IMG/VR virus record: IMGVR_UViG_3300047284_000023
Location: 1-43,912 of that record
Length of the DNA stretch: 43,912 nt
Source: a virus
Direction: 5' to 3' (one strand)
In this document: one piece after another, positions 24,441 to 31,886 of the stretch
Layout of the letters: the number at the start of each line of letters is the position of its first letter
How positions within the stretch are numbered: the stretch's first letter is position 1
Program-made: the position numbers and the translations under genes
The notes under the pieces: generated by a model
What the model was told of the DNA's origin: nothing
What the model saw: only the letters and a program-made list of their open reading frames with translations
The model's database searches: none

Positions 24441-26699
24441 ATGACCTACCAAGAGTTTCTAGCTTCCAAATCCACTGCAGCACCTGTTGCCGGCTTTGAC
24501 CCGGAGACGTTCACAGCGCCGCTGTTCCCGTTTCAGCGGGACATCGTGACCATGGCTTGCCGTGTCGGCAAGTTCTGCATCTGGGCTGACTGCGGCATGG
24601 GCAAAACCGCCATGCAGCTTGAGTGGGCGCATCAGGTGCATCAGCACACTGGCGGCAACGTGCTAGTGCTGGCACCGCTAGCCGTAGCGCATCAGACCGT
24701 GCGGGAAGGCAGCAAGTTCGGCATCCCATGCGCGTTCGCTGCCACGCAAGCTGAGGTCAAACCCGGCATCACGATCACCAACTACGAGAAGCTGAGCCAC
24801 TTCGACCCATCCGCCTTCGATGGCGTGGTGCTCGATGAGAGCAGCATTCTCAAGGCGTACACCGGCAAGATCCGCAACCAGATCATTGAGTCATTCAGCC
24901 TGACGCCATACCGTCTGGCCTGCTCAGCAACGCCAGCACCGAACGACCATATGGAGCTCGGCAACCATGCTGAGTTCATCGGCGTGATGACCCGCACCGA
25001 AATGCTGGCCATGTTCTTTGTGCATGACGGCGGTGACACCGCTAAGTGGAGGCTCAAAGGCCACGCAAAGAGCAAGTTCTGGGAGTGGGTCTGTAGCTGG
25101 GCGGTCACCATCCGCAAGCCATCAGACCTTGGCTATGAGGATGGCAATTTCGTGCTGCCGGCGCTGCAGATCCAAGACTGCACGGTTGAGACGCCGCGTG
25201 AGGCAGTTGCGGGTGATGACGGGCAGATGGCGCTATTTGCCATGGAGGCTCGCACGCTTAATGACCAGCGCAAGGTGCGCAAGGCCAGCCTGCAGCTCCG
25301 CGTTGCAGCTGCCGCCAAGCTGGCCAACAGCAACACTGAGCAGTGGTTGGTGTGGTGTGATCTGAATGATGAGAGCAAAGCGCTCACTGCCGCCATCCAT
25401 GGCGCCGTTGAGGTGTCAGGCAGCGACAGCGACGACCACAAGCGACAGGCTGCTATCGACTTTCAAGATGGCAAGATCCGCGTCCTAGTTAGCAAGCCGA
25501 GCATCTTCGGCTTTGGCCTGAACTTTCAGCGGTGCCACAATGTTGCATTTGTCGGTCTATCGCACAGCTACGAGGCGTTCTATCAAGCCATCCGCCGCTG
25601 CTGGCGGTTTGGGCAAGATCAGCCGGTTAATGCGCACATCATTTACGACGTGGCAGAAGGCCGCGTGATTGACAACATCCGCCGCAAGGAAGCGGACAGC
25701 ATCGCTATGGCCCAATCAATGGTTAAAATCATGAAACAAACCACGATGGAACAACTCAAAAAGATCCAGCGCCAAGTGGCGCCGCATGTCACTGAGCACA
25801 AGTCCGGCGATGGCTGGGACATGTATATGGGTGACTGCGTGGAGAGCATCAAGCAACTGGATGACAACTACATTCACTACAGCATCTTCAGTCCACCATT
25901 CGCATCGCTCTACACCTACAGCAACAGCGACCGCGATATGGGCAACAGCCGCACTGAGCAGGAGTTCTTTGATCACTTTTCTTTCCTAGCCACCGAGCTG
26001 CATCGCGTGATGATGCCGGGTCGGCTGATCAGCTTTCACTGCATGAATCTTCCCAGCAGTAAAGAGCGCGATGGGTTTATCGGTGTGAAGGACTTCCGCG
26101 GCGACATGCTGCGCATCTTCCAAGCTGCTGGCTTTGTGTTCCATAGCGAGGTGTGCATCTGGAAGGATCCAGTGACCGCTATGCAGCGCACTAAAGCAAT
26201 CGGGCTACTCCATAAGCAAGTGCGCAAGGATTCAGCACTTAGCCGCCAAGGCATCCCGGATTATTTGGTGACGGTGCGCAAGCTTGGTGACAACCCAGAA
26301 CCCGTGGCTGGACCGTTCACGGAGTTTACCGGTGAGAATCCACCAGCCAAAAGCGGTGACCCGATCAAGGATTCCATCAACATCTGGCAGCGCTACGCCA
26401 GTCCAGTGTGGATGGATATCAACCCATCGGACACGCTGCAATACCGCAGTGCCCGCGCCAATGAAGATGAGCGCCACATCTGCCCACTACAGCTTGAGGT
26501 GATCCGCCGCGGCCTGCAACTGTGGAGCAATCCAGGCGACGTGGTACTGTCGCCGTTCGCTGGTATTGGCAGCGAGGGTTATTGCAGCATCCAGGCTGGG
26601 CGCCAGTTTGTCGGCTTTGAGCTGAAGCCGTCGTATTTCAACTGTGCAGTCAAGAACCTGACTGAGGTGGCCAGCAACCGTCAAGGAGTGCTGGTGTGA
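24441..26699 (+). CDS. SNF2-type helicase fused to a beta-class DNA methyltransferase
   Basis: The protein has 752 residues from the ATG at 24441; upstream in-frame codons fall in the operator and antisense to the regulator. The N-terminal half is an SNF2-like ATPase: Walker A CGMGKT (51-56), motif II DESS (132-135), SAT (162-164) and motif VI QAIRRCWRFGQ (382-392). The C-terminal part is a DNA methyltransferase with motif IV SPPF (484-487) before the SAM motif PFAGIG (705-710), the beta-class order; an N4-cytosine or N6-adenine product is possible. Residues 262-266 (QMALF) resemble a clamp-binding peptide. First gene of the rightward unit. Confidence 0.9.
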   Translation: MTYQEFLASKSTAAPVAGFDPETFTAPLFPFQRDIVTMACRVGKFCIWADCGMGKTAMQLEWAHQVHQHTGGNVLVLAPLAVAHQTVREGSKFGIPCAFAATQAEVKPGITITNYEKLSHFDPSAFDGVVLDESSILKAYTGKIRNQIIESFSLTPYRLACSATPAPNDHMELGNHAEFIGVMTRTEMLAMFFVHDGGDTAKWRLKGHAKSKFWEWVCSWAVTIRKPSDLGYEDGNFVLPALQIQDCTVETPREAVAGDDGQMALFAMEARTLNDQRKVRKASLQLRVAAAAKLANSNTEQWLVWCDLNDESKALTAAIHGAVEVSGSDSDDHKRQAAIDFQDGKIRVLVSKPSIFGFGLNFQRCHNVAFVGLSHSYEAFYQAIRRCWRFGQDQPVNAHIIYDVAEGRVIDNIRRKEADSIAMAQSMVKIMKQTTMEQLKKIQRQVAPHVTEHKSGDGWDMYMGDCVESIKQLDDNYIHYSIFSPPFASLYTYSNSDRDMGNSRTEQEFFDHFSFLATELHRVMMPGRLISFHCMNLPSSKERDGFIGVKDFRGDMLRIFQAAGFVFHSEVCIWKDPVTAMQRTKAIGLLHKQVRKDSALSRQGIPDYLVTVRKLGDNPEPVAGPFTEFTGENPPAKSGDPIKDSINIWQRYASPVWMDINPSDTLQYRSARANEDERHICPLQLEVIRRGLQLWSNPGDVVLSPFAGIGSEGYCSIQAGRQFVGFELKPSYFNCAVKNLTEVASNRQGVLV

Positions 26700-28261
26700 T
26701 GCAACTCCGCCCCTACCAGCAACAACTAATCAACGACATCCGACTGCAGTATCAGTTAGGGCGTAAGTCAGTCCTAGCAGTGCTCCCCACCGGCGGTGGC
26801 AAGACGGTGTGCTTCAGCTACATCGCCCAACAAGCCAGCATCAAAGGCAACCGCGTGTGCGTGCTGGTGCATCGCGCTGAGCTACTGGATCAAGCCAGCC
26901 GCGCCATGCCAATGCCGCATGGCCGCATCAGTGCTGGCCGTGGCATGGACCTCAGCCACGCGGTGCAGATCGCATCAGTGCAGACACTGGCGCGACGGCT
27001 GCACCTGCTGCCGCGCGATTTCTTCCAGCTGCTGATTGTCGACGAGGCACACCACACCAGCGCCGGCACATGGGCAAAGGTGATCGATCACTTTGCGCAA
27101 GCCAAGCTGCTCGGCGTCACGGCAACCCCAATCCGCAGTGATGGACGTGGGCTTGGTGAGCACTATCAGGCAATGGTGGAAGGCCCATCGGCGCAGCAGT
27201 TAACGGATGCTGGATTCCTAGCTGCCGCCAAGGTGCTGGCACCGCCTGGATTTGACTCCACCGGCATACGCAAGCGCATGGGTGACTTCGACCCTAAGGA
27301 GGCTGAGCAGCGCGTCGGCACGATCATGGGCGATTGCCTTGGCCACTACCGCAAACACCTGCCAGGGCAAACGGCTATTGCGTTCTGCTGCTCTGTGGCA
27401 CACGCGGAGGCAGTGGCAACACTCTTCCAGTCAGCAGGCATCGCCGCGGCCAGTATTGACGGCAGCATGGATACTGCGCAGCGCCGGCAGCTGCTGCAGG
27501 ACTTGGGCACCGGCAAGCTCAAGGTGCTCACCAGTTGCGCGCTGATCGGGGAAGGCGTGGATGTACCAAGCGTCGGCGGCTGCATCCTGCTGCGGCCTAC
27601 GGCAAGCGTGGCGCTGCACCTGCAGATGATCGGCAGATGCCTGCGCCCGCAACCGGGTAAGCGTGCAGTGGTGCTCGACCACGTGGGCAATACGCTCCGG
27701 CTTGGCCACCACTTGGAGCCGCGCGAGTGGACACTAGACGGCATTAAAAAGCGCAACCGCGAGGCAGCGCCATCGGTCAAGGTGTGCCCGCAGTGCTTCG
27801 CCACCAGCGCCAGTGCTGCACAGGTATGCCGCGAATGCGGTCATGTGTTTGCACCGCAAGAACGCCGTGAGTTGCAGCAGGTGGATGGCGAGTTGGTGGA
27901 GGTAAAATCTCTGGATCAATCGTGGCTTAGATATCGAAGCCCCGTAGAAGTTTATTTTGGTTCAGACTACGGGTGGATGAGTGGATTCGAGGTATGTAGA
28001 TATTCCGCTGAAAAAGTTAATGGTCAATGGGTAGAAAAAACTATTACCGTAGAAGCTACCCAGGCTGGATTGATTGGACCCGGAGATAAAATGGATGTCG
28101 ACAGATCACGCGTTAGACCGGACAGCCAAGGAGCAAAACGCCAGCAAGGCAGCGCCCAGTCCCTCGACGATCTCCGCGAGCTAGCGCAGCAACGCGGCTA
28201 CAAGCGAGGATGGGCTGAGAGGGTCTATCAAGCTAGGTTGCTCAAGAGGTATAGGGAATGA
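26699..28261 (+). CDS. SF2 DEAH helicase with C-terminal zinc ribbon
   Basis: The protein has 520 residues from the ATG that overlaps the upstream TGA by one base. Motifs are Walker A PTGGGKT (30-36), DEAH (115-118), VTATP for motif III, and an arginine-finger segment QMIGRCLRPQ. A four-cysteine ribbon follows (VCPQCFA, VCRECGHVF). The C-terminus ends in a short AQQRGYKRGWAERVYQAR domain that is also found as a loose fragment at 28947-29075. A patch at 27901-28080 counts to about 43 percent GC against 57-63 percent in flanking lines, so this segment looks exchanged. Confidence 0.88.
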   Translation: MQLRPYQQQLINDIRLQYQLGRKSVLAVLPTGGGKTVCFSYIAQQASIKGNRVCVLVHRAELLDQASRAMPMPHGRISAGRGMDLSHAVQIASVQTLARRLHLLPRDFFQLLIVDEAHHTSAGTWAKVIDHFAQAKLLGVTATPIRSDGRGLGEHYQAMVEGPSAQQLTDAGFLAAAKVLAPPGFDSTGIRKRMGDFDPKEAEQRVGTIMGDCLGHYRKHLPGQTAIAFCCSVAHAEAVATLFQSAGIAAASIDGSMDTAQRRQLLQDLGTGKLKVLTSCALIGEGVDVPSVGGCILLRPTASVALHLQMIGRCLRPQPGKRAVVLDHVGNTLRLGHHLEPREWTLDGIKKRNREAAPSVKVCPQCFATSASAAQVCRECGHVFAPQERRELQQVDGELVEVKSLDQSWLRYRSPVEVYFGSDYGWMSGFEVCRYSAEKVNGQWVEKTITVEATQAGLIGPGDKMDVDRSRVRPDSQGAKRQQGSAQSLDDLRELAQQRGYKRGWAERVYQARLLKRYRE

Positions 28262-28848
28262 GGGTACTCGTTGCCTGCGAATACAGCGCCCGAGTGCGTG
28301 ATGCGTTCCGCAGTCATGGCCACGACACATGGAGTTGTGACCTACTGCCGTGCGAAGGCGACCCCGAATGGCATCTGCAGCAGCCAGTCGAGGAGGTGCT
28401 AAGCGATGGCTGGGATCTGATGATTGCCCATCCGCCGTGCACGCATTTGGCGGTATCTGGTAGCAGGCATTTTCACCGCAAGCAGCGTGAACAAGCGGAA
28501 GCGCTGGATTTTGTGCGCTTGCTGATGGCAGCGCCTGTCGACCGCTGGTGCATTGAGAACCCTGTCAGCGTGATCAGCTCCGCCATCCGCGTGCCCGATC
28601 AGATCATCCAGCCGTGGCAGTTCGGTCATGGCGAAACCAAGGCCACCTGCTTGTGGCTCAAGAACTTGCCCAAGCTCAAGCCGACTGAGATTGTGCCTGG
28701 TCGAGAGCCGAAGGTGTGGCTCATGAGCGGCAAGGATCGCTGGAAAAACCGCAGCCGCACCTATCAAGGCGTGGCCGATGCCATGGCGCAGCAGTGGGGT
28801 GCCGTTACGCTGCCACCACCGATGCAGCAGTTAGCCATTGGCATCTGA
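28258..28848 (+). CDS. Short cytosine-5 DNA methyltransferase-like protein
   Basis: The protein has 196 residues. It has the SAM-binding start RVLVACEYSARVRDAF, the catalytic-type motif AHPPC (57-61) and ENP (100-102, in place of ENV), which are the core of m5C methyltransferases. It is shorter than active restriction-type enzymes and lacks a clear target-recognition domain and the late motifs. It may use a partner, or may modify loosely or not at all. It is coupled by an ATGA overlap to the helicase. Confidence 0.7.
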   Translation: MRVLVACEYSARVRDAFRSHGHDTWSCDLLPCEGDPEWHLQQPVEEVLSDGWDLMIAHPPCTHLAVSGSRHFHRKQREQAEALDFVRLLMAAPVDRWCIENPVSVISSAIRVPDQIIQPWQFGHGETKATCLWLKNLPKLKPTEIVPGREPKVWLMSGKDRWKNRSRTYQGVADAMAQQWGAVTLPPPMQQLAIGI

Positions 28849-28948
28849 GCAATCCATCCAGCAAGAGATACGCATCGCCTGCAGCAACGGTGACACGCGC
28901 CTGTTCCGCAATAACACCGGCACGCTCAAGGACGCCAACGGCCGCCCA
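28841..28948 (+). pseudogene. VRR-NUC nuclease, N-terminal fragment
   Basis: About 36 codons (ASEQSIQQEIRIAC..., RLFRNNTGTLKDANGRP) align with the first 40 residues of the intact VRR-NUC at 29869 (LQQRIRLALG, LRLFRNQVGQLPDPRTGRP). The similarity stops at 28948, before the catalytic residues. The frame stays open through to the PAPS-reductase-like gene, so a TTG-started fusion (from 28838) is formally possible, but the segment 28949-29071 in that frame is out-of-frame helicase sequence. Confidence 0.65.
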
Positions 28949-29075
28949 GCTCCGTGCCAGCGAGCGCAAGCGTGCCCGAACCTTGCCCGAGCTGCTCGCC
29001 ATCGCCGCACAGCGCGGCTACTCGCCCGGCTGGGCGTATCGCGTCCACAATGCCCGGAGCAACGCAAACCGATGA
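28947..29075 (+). pseudogene. Helicase C-terminal domain fragment
   Basis: In another frame from the nuclease fragment, 42 codons read RTLPELLAIAAQRGYSPGWA and on to a TGA at 29073-29075. They match the C-terminal domain of the intact helicase (SLDDLRELAQQRGYKRGWAE). The TGA overlaps the ATG of the next gene as ATGA. This suggests that a helicase gene once ended here, directly coupled to the PAPS-reductase-like gene, before recombination put other genes in front. Confidence 0.65.
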
Positions 29076-29872
29076 GGCACATCTTCTCCTGTGGTGGCGG
29101 CGTCCAGTCCACTGCCTGCCTGGTGCTCGCGGCGCAAGGGCGTACCCCCTACCGCACCTTCATCTTCGCCAATGTCGGAGACCAGGCCGAAGATCCACGC
29201 ACCATCCGCTACATCAACGAGGTGCTGAAGCCCTACGCGGCGCAGCATGACATCGAGTGGGTGGACGTGCAGCGCCAGCGCCGTGATGGCACCCCGGTGG
29301 ACCTCTACCAAGAACTGCTGCGCCCCATCAGGTCGATCGACATCCCGGTGCGCATGGCAAACGGTGCGCCGGGCAACCGCAACTGCACCGTCCACTTCAA
29401 GATCAAGCCCATCGCCAAGTGGATCCGCAAGCACGCGCCTGGCTGCACCCTTGGCAAGGGCATCAGCACCGATGAACCACACCGTGCCACGCCATCCCGT
29501 GAGGACGATGGCTACACCTCCGCCTACCCGCTGATTGAGCTGGGACTGAGCCGTGGCGATTGCTTGCGAGTGGTGCGCGAAGCCGGACTGCCACAGCCGC
29601 CAAAATCCAGCTGCTGGTTCTGCCCCTACAAGACAACAGACCAGTGGACAGCCATGCGCCGCGAACGGCCAGAGCTGTTCGCAAAAGTCGCGGACATCGA
29701 GCGCCGGCTCAACGTCAAACGCAGCGAGATGGGACGCGATGCCGTCTACATCAGCTCAGTTGGCTCCCGCCGCGAGCTGGCTATCGAACAAGCAGTGCCA
29801 GACCAGTTGGGGCTGTTTCCCGAGTGGATTGAGGAACAAGATGGATGCGAGTCTGGCTACTGCATGACATGA
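29072..29872 (+). CDS. PAPS-reductase-like PP-loop protein
   Basis: The protein has 266 residues. The N-terminal PP-loop-like motif is FSCGGGVQSTA (5-15), in the place of SGGxDS in ATP pyrophosphatases. A paired-cysteine segment SCWFCPYKT (180-188) and further cysteines (105, 125, 164) suggest metal or Fe-S binding. This superfamily includes PAPS reductase, tRNA-modifying enzymes and DndC; in phages its substrate is unknown. Given the adjacent methyltransferases, nucleic acid modification is a fair inference. Residues 245-249 are QLGLF, close to the clamp-binding consensus. Confidence 0.8.
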   Translation: MRHIFSCGGGVQSTACLVLAAQGRTPYRTFIFANVGDQAEDPRTIRYINEVLKPYAAQHDIEWVDVQRQRRDGTPVDLYQELLRPIRSIDIPVRMANGAPGNRNCTVHFKIKPIAKWIRKHAPGCTLGKGISTDEPHRATPSREDDGYTSAYPLIELGLSRGDCLRVVREAGLPQPPKSSCWFCPYKTTDQWTAMRRERPELFAKVADIERRLNVKRSEMGRDAVYISSVGSRRELAIEQAVPDQLGLFPEWIEEQDGCESGYCMT

Positions 29873-30225
29873 ACGCCGAGACCGACCTGCAGCAGCGCAT
29901 CCGCCTGGCGCTCGGCACCCAGCATGACCTGCGCCTGTTCCGCAACCAGGTCGGTCAGCTGCCAGATCCCCGCACCGGCAGACCCGTTCAGTTCGGCCTC
30001 GCACGCGGCTCCGCAGATCTCATCGGCTGGCGCACCGTGACAATCACCCCCGACATGGTTGGCCAGCGCGTGGCCGTGTTCACCTCCATCGAGGTCAAGA
30101 CCACCACCGGCCGCCTCACGCCCGCACAGCACAACTGGCTCGGCGTGGTCCGTGGGGCTGGTGGCATCGCTGGCGTGGCGCGGTCAGTCGAGGATGCGTT
30201 GCGGATTATGACGGCAGAGGGTTGA
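29869..30225 (+). CDS. VRR-NUC nuclease
   Basis: The protein has 118 residues from the ATG that overlaps the upstream TGA as ATGA. It has the PD-(D/E)XK-type core of VRR-NUC proteins: the QQRIRLALG helix, GRPVQFGLARGSADLIG with Asp50, then SIEVK (Glu75, Lys77) and a conserved Gln87. VRR-NUC nucleases cut branched or flap DNA and in phages often travel with SNF2-type helicases. Its stop codon lies within the -35 of the next promoter. Confidence 0.85.
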   Translation: MNAETDLQQRIRLALGTQHDLRLFRNQVGQLPDPRTGRPVQFGLARGSADLIGWRTVTITPDMVGQRVAVFTSIEVKTTTGRLTPAQHNWLGVVRGAGGIAGVARSVEDALRIMTAEG

Positions 30226-30249
30226 CAGGGGTTGCACATGGTGTAGGAT
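30222..30249 (+). promoter_or_regulatory. Sigma-70-type promoter with nearby dyad
   Basis: TTGACA (30222-30227, perfect) and TAGGAT (30244-30249) are 16 bp apart. The spacer contains TTGCACA (30232-30238). The promoter resembles that at 17994-18021 at 26 of 35 positions. Just downstream, GCCGG-ACAA-CCGGC (30258-30271) is a perfect 5-bp-arm hairpin close to the expected start site and could be an operator. The next gene starts at 30289. Confidence 0.7.
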
Positions 30250-30288
30250 ACGCGCAAGCCGGACAACCGGCACCCCAAACCGAGAACC

Positions 30289-30483
30289 ATGATTGCAACC
30301 ACTCTGCTAGTCATCTGGAAATTGCTACTGCCGCTGCTCTTTGTGGTGGCAGTAATTGACCTACTGACAATGACTCCAGATCGCCGCATCCGTTTTTTGC
30401 GCAGCACTGGCCTTAGTCAGCGTCAAATCGCCAATCGCCTCAACCTGTCCACCTATCGCGTCCGTAAGGCGCTGATGGCATGA
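30289..30483 (+). CDS. Membrane-anchored helix-turn-helix protein
   Basis: The protein has 64 residues. A single hydrophobic segment (about residues 2-27, LLVIWKLLLPLLFVVAVIDLL) is followed directly by a LuxR/sigma-4-like helix-turn-helix, RFLRSTGLSQRQIANRLNLS, and TYRVRKALMA. A membrane segment joined to a DNA-binding motif this small is unusual. It might tether DNA to the membrane or respond to membrane state. It is the first gene behind the promoter at 30222. Confidence 0.65.
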   Translation: MIATTLLVIWKLLLPLLFVVAVIDLLTMTPDRRIRFLRSTGLSQRQIANRLNLSTYRVRKALMA

Positions 30484-30605
30484 ACAATCTGAACCGCTTT
30501 GCCGTGCTGGCAATCATCTTCGGTGTCTGGGCAATGGCCTATGACACCGGCCGCCAGCAGCCTGCCTACAGCCATCACGCCTGCCAAGAGCAACTCAAGC
30601 CATGA
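30480..30605 (+). CDS. 41-residue single-span membrane protein
   Basis: The ORF starts at an ATG overlapping the upstream TGA (30480-30483) and ends at a TGA overlapping the next ATG (30602-30605). It begins MNNLNRFAVLAIIFGVWAMA, a short membrane segment, followed by a polar His/Gln-rich tail. The ATGA links on both sides make it credible despite its size. Function unknown. Confidence 0.6.
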   Translation: MNNLNRFAVLAIIFGVWAMAYDTGRQQPAYSHHACQEQLKP

Positions 30606-30802
30606 CAGAAGCAGACATCTACTGGACATTTGCCACCGCCTACCAGCACGGCGGTGGATTCTTCCAAGCCCTAGCCGCTGCTGGCCTTAAGGCTGACCCC
30701 GGCAACAAGCGCCGCCTGCTGGATGCGTTCCCCGAGCTGGTCGCCACCTACGGCACCGCTAGCCGTATGCACCGCAATCTGCGCAGTGGGGCAGCGGTAT
30801 GA
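30602..30802 (+). CDS. Small protein, unknown function
   Basis: The protein has 66 residues (MTEADIYWTFATAYQHGGGF; LLDAFPELVATYGTASRMHR), probably helical. It is coupled on both sides by 4-bp overlaps and lies just before the recombination nuclease. No motif is recognised. Confidence 0.65.
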   Translation: MTEADIYWTFATAYQHGGGFFQALAAAGLKADPGNKRRLLDAFPELVATYGTASRMHRNLRSGAAV

Positions 30803-31590
30803 CCAGCAATGCCGACTACCACGCTGACCCAGCCGTCAGCGCCAGCCACCTGCACGCAGTGGCTAAGTCGCCCTATCACTACTGGAGTCGCTATCTAGAC
30901 CCGCAGCGCGTGTCAGTGGAACCCACTACAGCTATGCGACTTGGCTCGTTGGTGCATTGCGCAGTGCTGGAACCGGAGGAGCTAGCGGGCCGCTATGGGG
31001 TCTGCGGTCCACGCAACACCAAGGCAGGCAAGGAGCAAGCGGAGCGCATGGCAGCCGCTGGCATTGAAGCCGTCACTCAGTCCGACATGGCACTTGCACT
31101 ATCTATGGCGCTGAGTGTGCGTTTGCACCCTGCAGCAGCAGCACTGCTTGCCCAAGGCAAGGCTGAGCAGAGCTTCTGGTGGGATGACGCTGCTACTGGG
31201 CTGCGGTGCAAGTGCCGCCCTGACTGGTACGCCGGCACCACGGTGGTTGACCTGAAGACCACCACGGATGCCAGCCCTGCCGGCTTTGCCCGTAGCGTGG
31301 CCACCTTCCGCTACCATGTGCAAGCGAGCCACTACCTAGCCGGCTTGCACGGTGCTGAGCGGTTTGTGTTCATTGCCGTTGAAAAGACTGCCCCGTACGT
31401 GGTTGCGGTCTACGAGCTTGACGCCGCGGCCATGGCTGCTGGTGATGAGCTACGGCAACGTGATATGCGAGTGATTGCCGATTGCCAAGCCATCTCTGAA
31501 TGGCCCGGCTACGGCAACACCATCCAATCGCTCAGCCTGCCTTCATGGGCATTACGCAACGACACTGCTATTACTTCGGAGGACTTCTAA
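30799..31590 (+). CDS. RecE-like PD-(D/E)XK exonuclease
   Basis: The protein has 263 residues and matches the C-terminal nuclease domain of RecE / exonuclease VIII (DUF3799 type). Visible catalytic marks are GSLVH (His53), CRPDW (Asp142), VVDLKTT (Asp151, Lys153) and QASHY (Gln175-Tyr179). It would resect double-stranded ends to expose 3' single strands for the Bet-type annealase two genes downstream. The start overlaps the upstream stop by 4 bp. Confidence 0.88.
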   Translation: MTSNADYHADPAVSASHLHAVAKSPYHYWSRYLDPQRVSVEPTTAMRLGSLVHCAVLEPEELAGRYGVCGPRNTKAGKEQAERMAAAGIEAVTQSDMALALSMALSVRLHPAAAALLAQGKAEQSFWWDDAATGLRCKCRPDWYAGTTVVDLKTTTDASPAGFARSVATFRYHVQASHYLAGLHGAERFVFIAVEKTAPYVVAVYELDAAAMAAGDELRQRDMRVIADCQAISEWPGYGNTIQSLSLPSWALRNDTAITSEDF

Positions 31591-31886
31591 TGAGCAACCA
31601 TCGCGTGCACCGCATTTGTGTGTATTGCGATTGCGTCTACAGCGTTTCCCGCTCCGCCCCTGGCGATCATTTCCCTGTTCCGATGCGGCACGGCGGCATT
31701 GATGCTGTCAATTGCTGCCGAGAATGCCATTCACTGAAAGACCGCATCAATCTGGACAACTGGAGCACTGCAATGCTTAGCAAAGTTGCGGCTGATTTTC
31801 CAAAGCTCAGCCGAGAAACCAGAATCTTTTTAGCTAAAGCGATCACTTTATTTCAAGACGCAAAAGCATTAACTGAAGCACAATGA
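31590..31886 (+). CDS. Small HNH-like zinc protein
   Basis: The protein has 98 residues from an ATG overlapping the upstream TAA by one base. Cys10/Cys13 (ICVYCDC), Asp26-His27 (GDHFPVP), Gly35-Gly36, Asn41 and Cys43/Cys46-His47 (CCRECHSLK) match the HNH endonuclease frame with two zinc-knuckle pairs. The C-terminal part is a helix (KLSRETRIFLAKAITLFQ). It is wedged between the exonuclease and the annealase, so it may nick recombination or replication intermediates. Activity is not certain. Confidence 0.6.
   Translation: MSNHRVHRICVYCDCVYSVSRSAPGDHFPVPMRHGGIDAVNCCRECHSLKDRINLDNWSTAMLSKVAADFPKLSRETRIFLAKAITLFQDAKALTEAQ

Noticed and set aside
28716-29075. 119-codon plus-strand frame as a gene
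   Set aside because: Its first part is an out-of-frame reading of the m5C-methyltransferase-like gene; only the last 42 codons are meaningful, as a helicase fragment.
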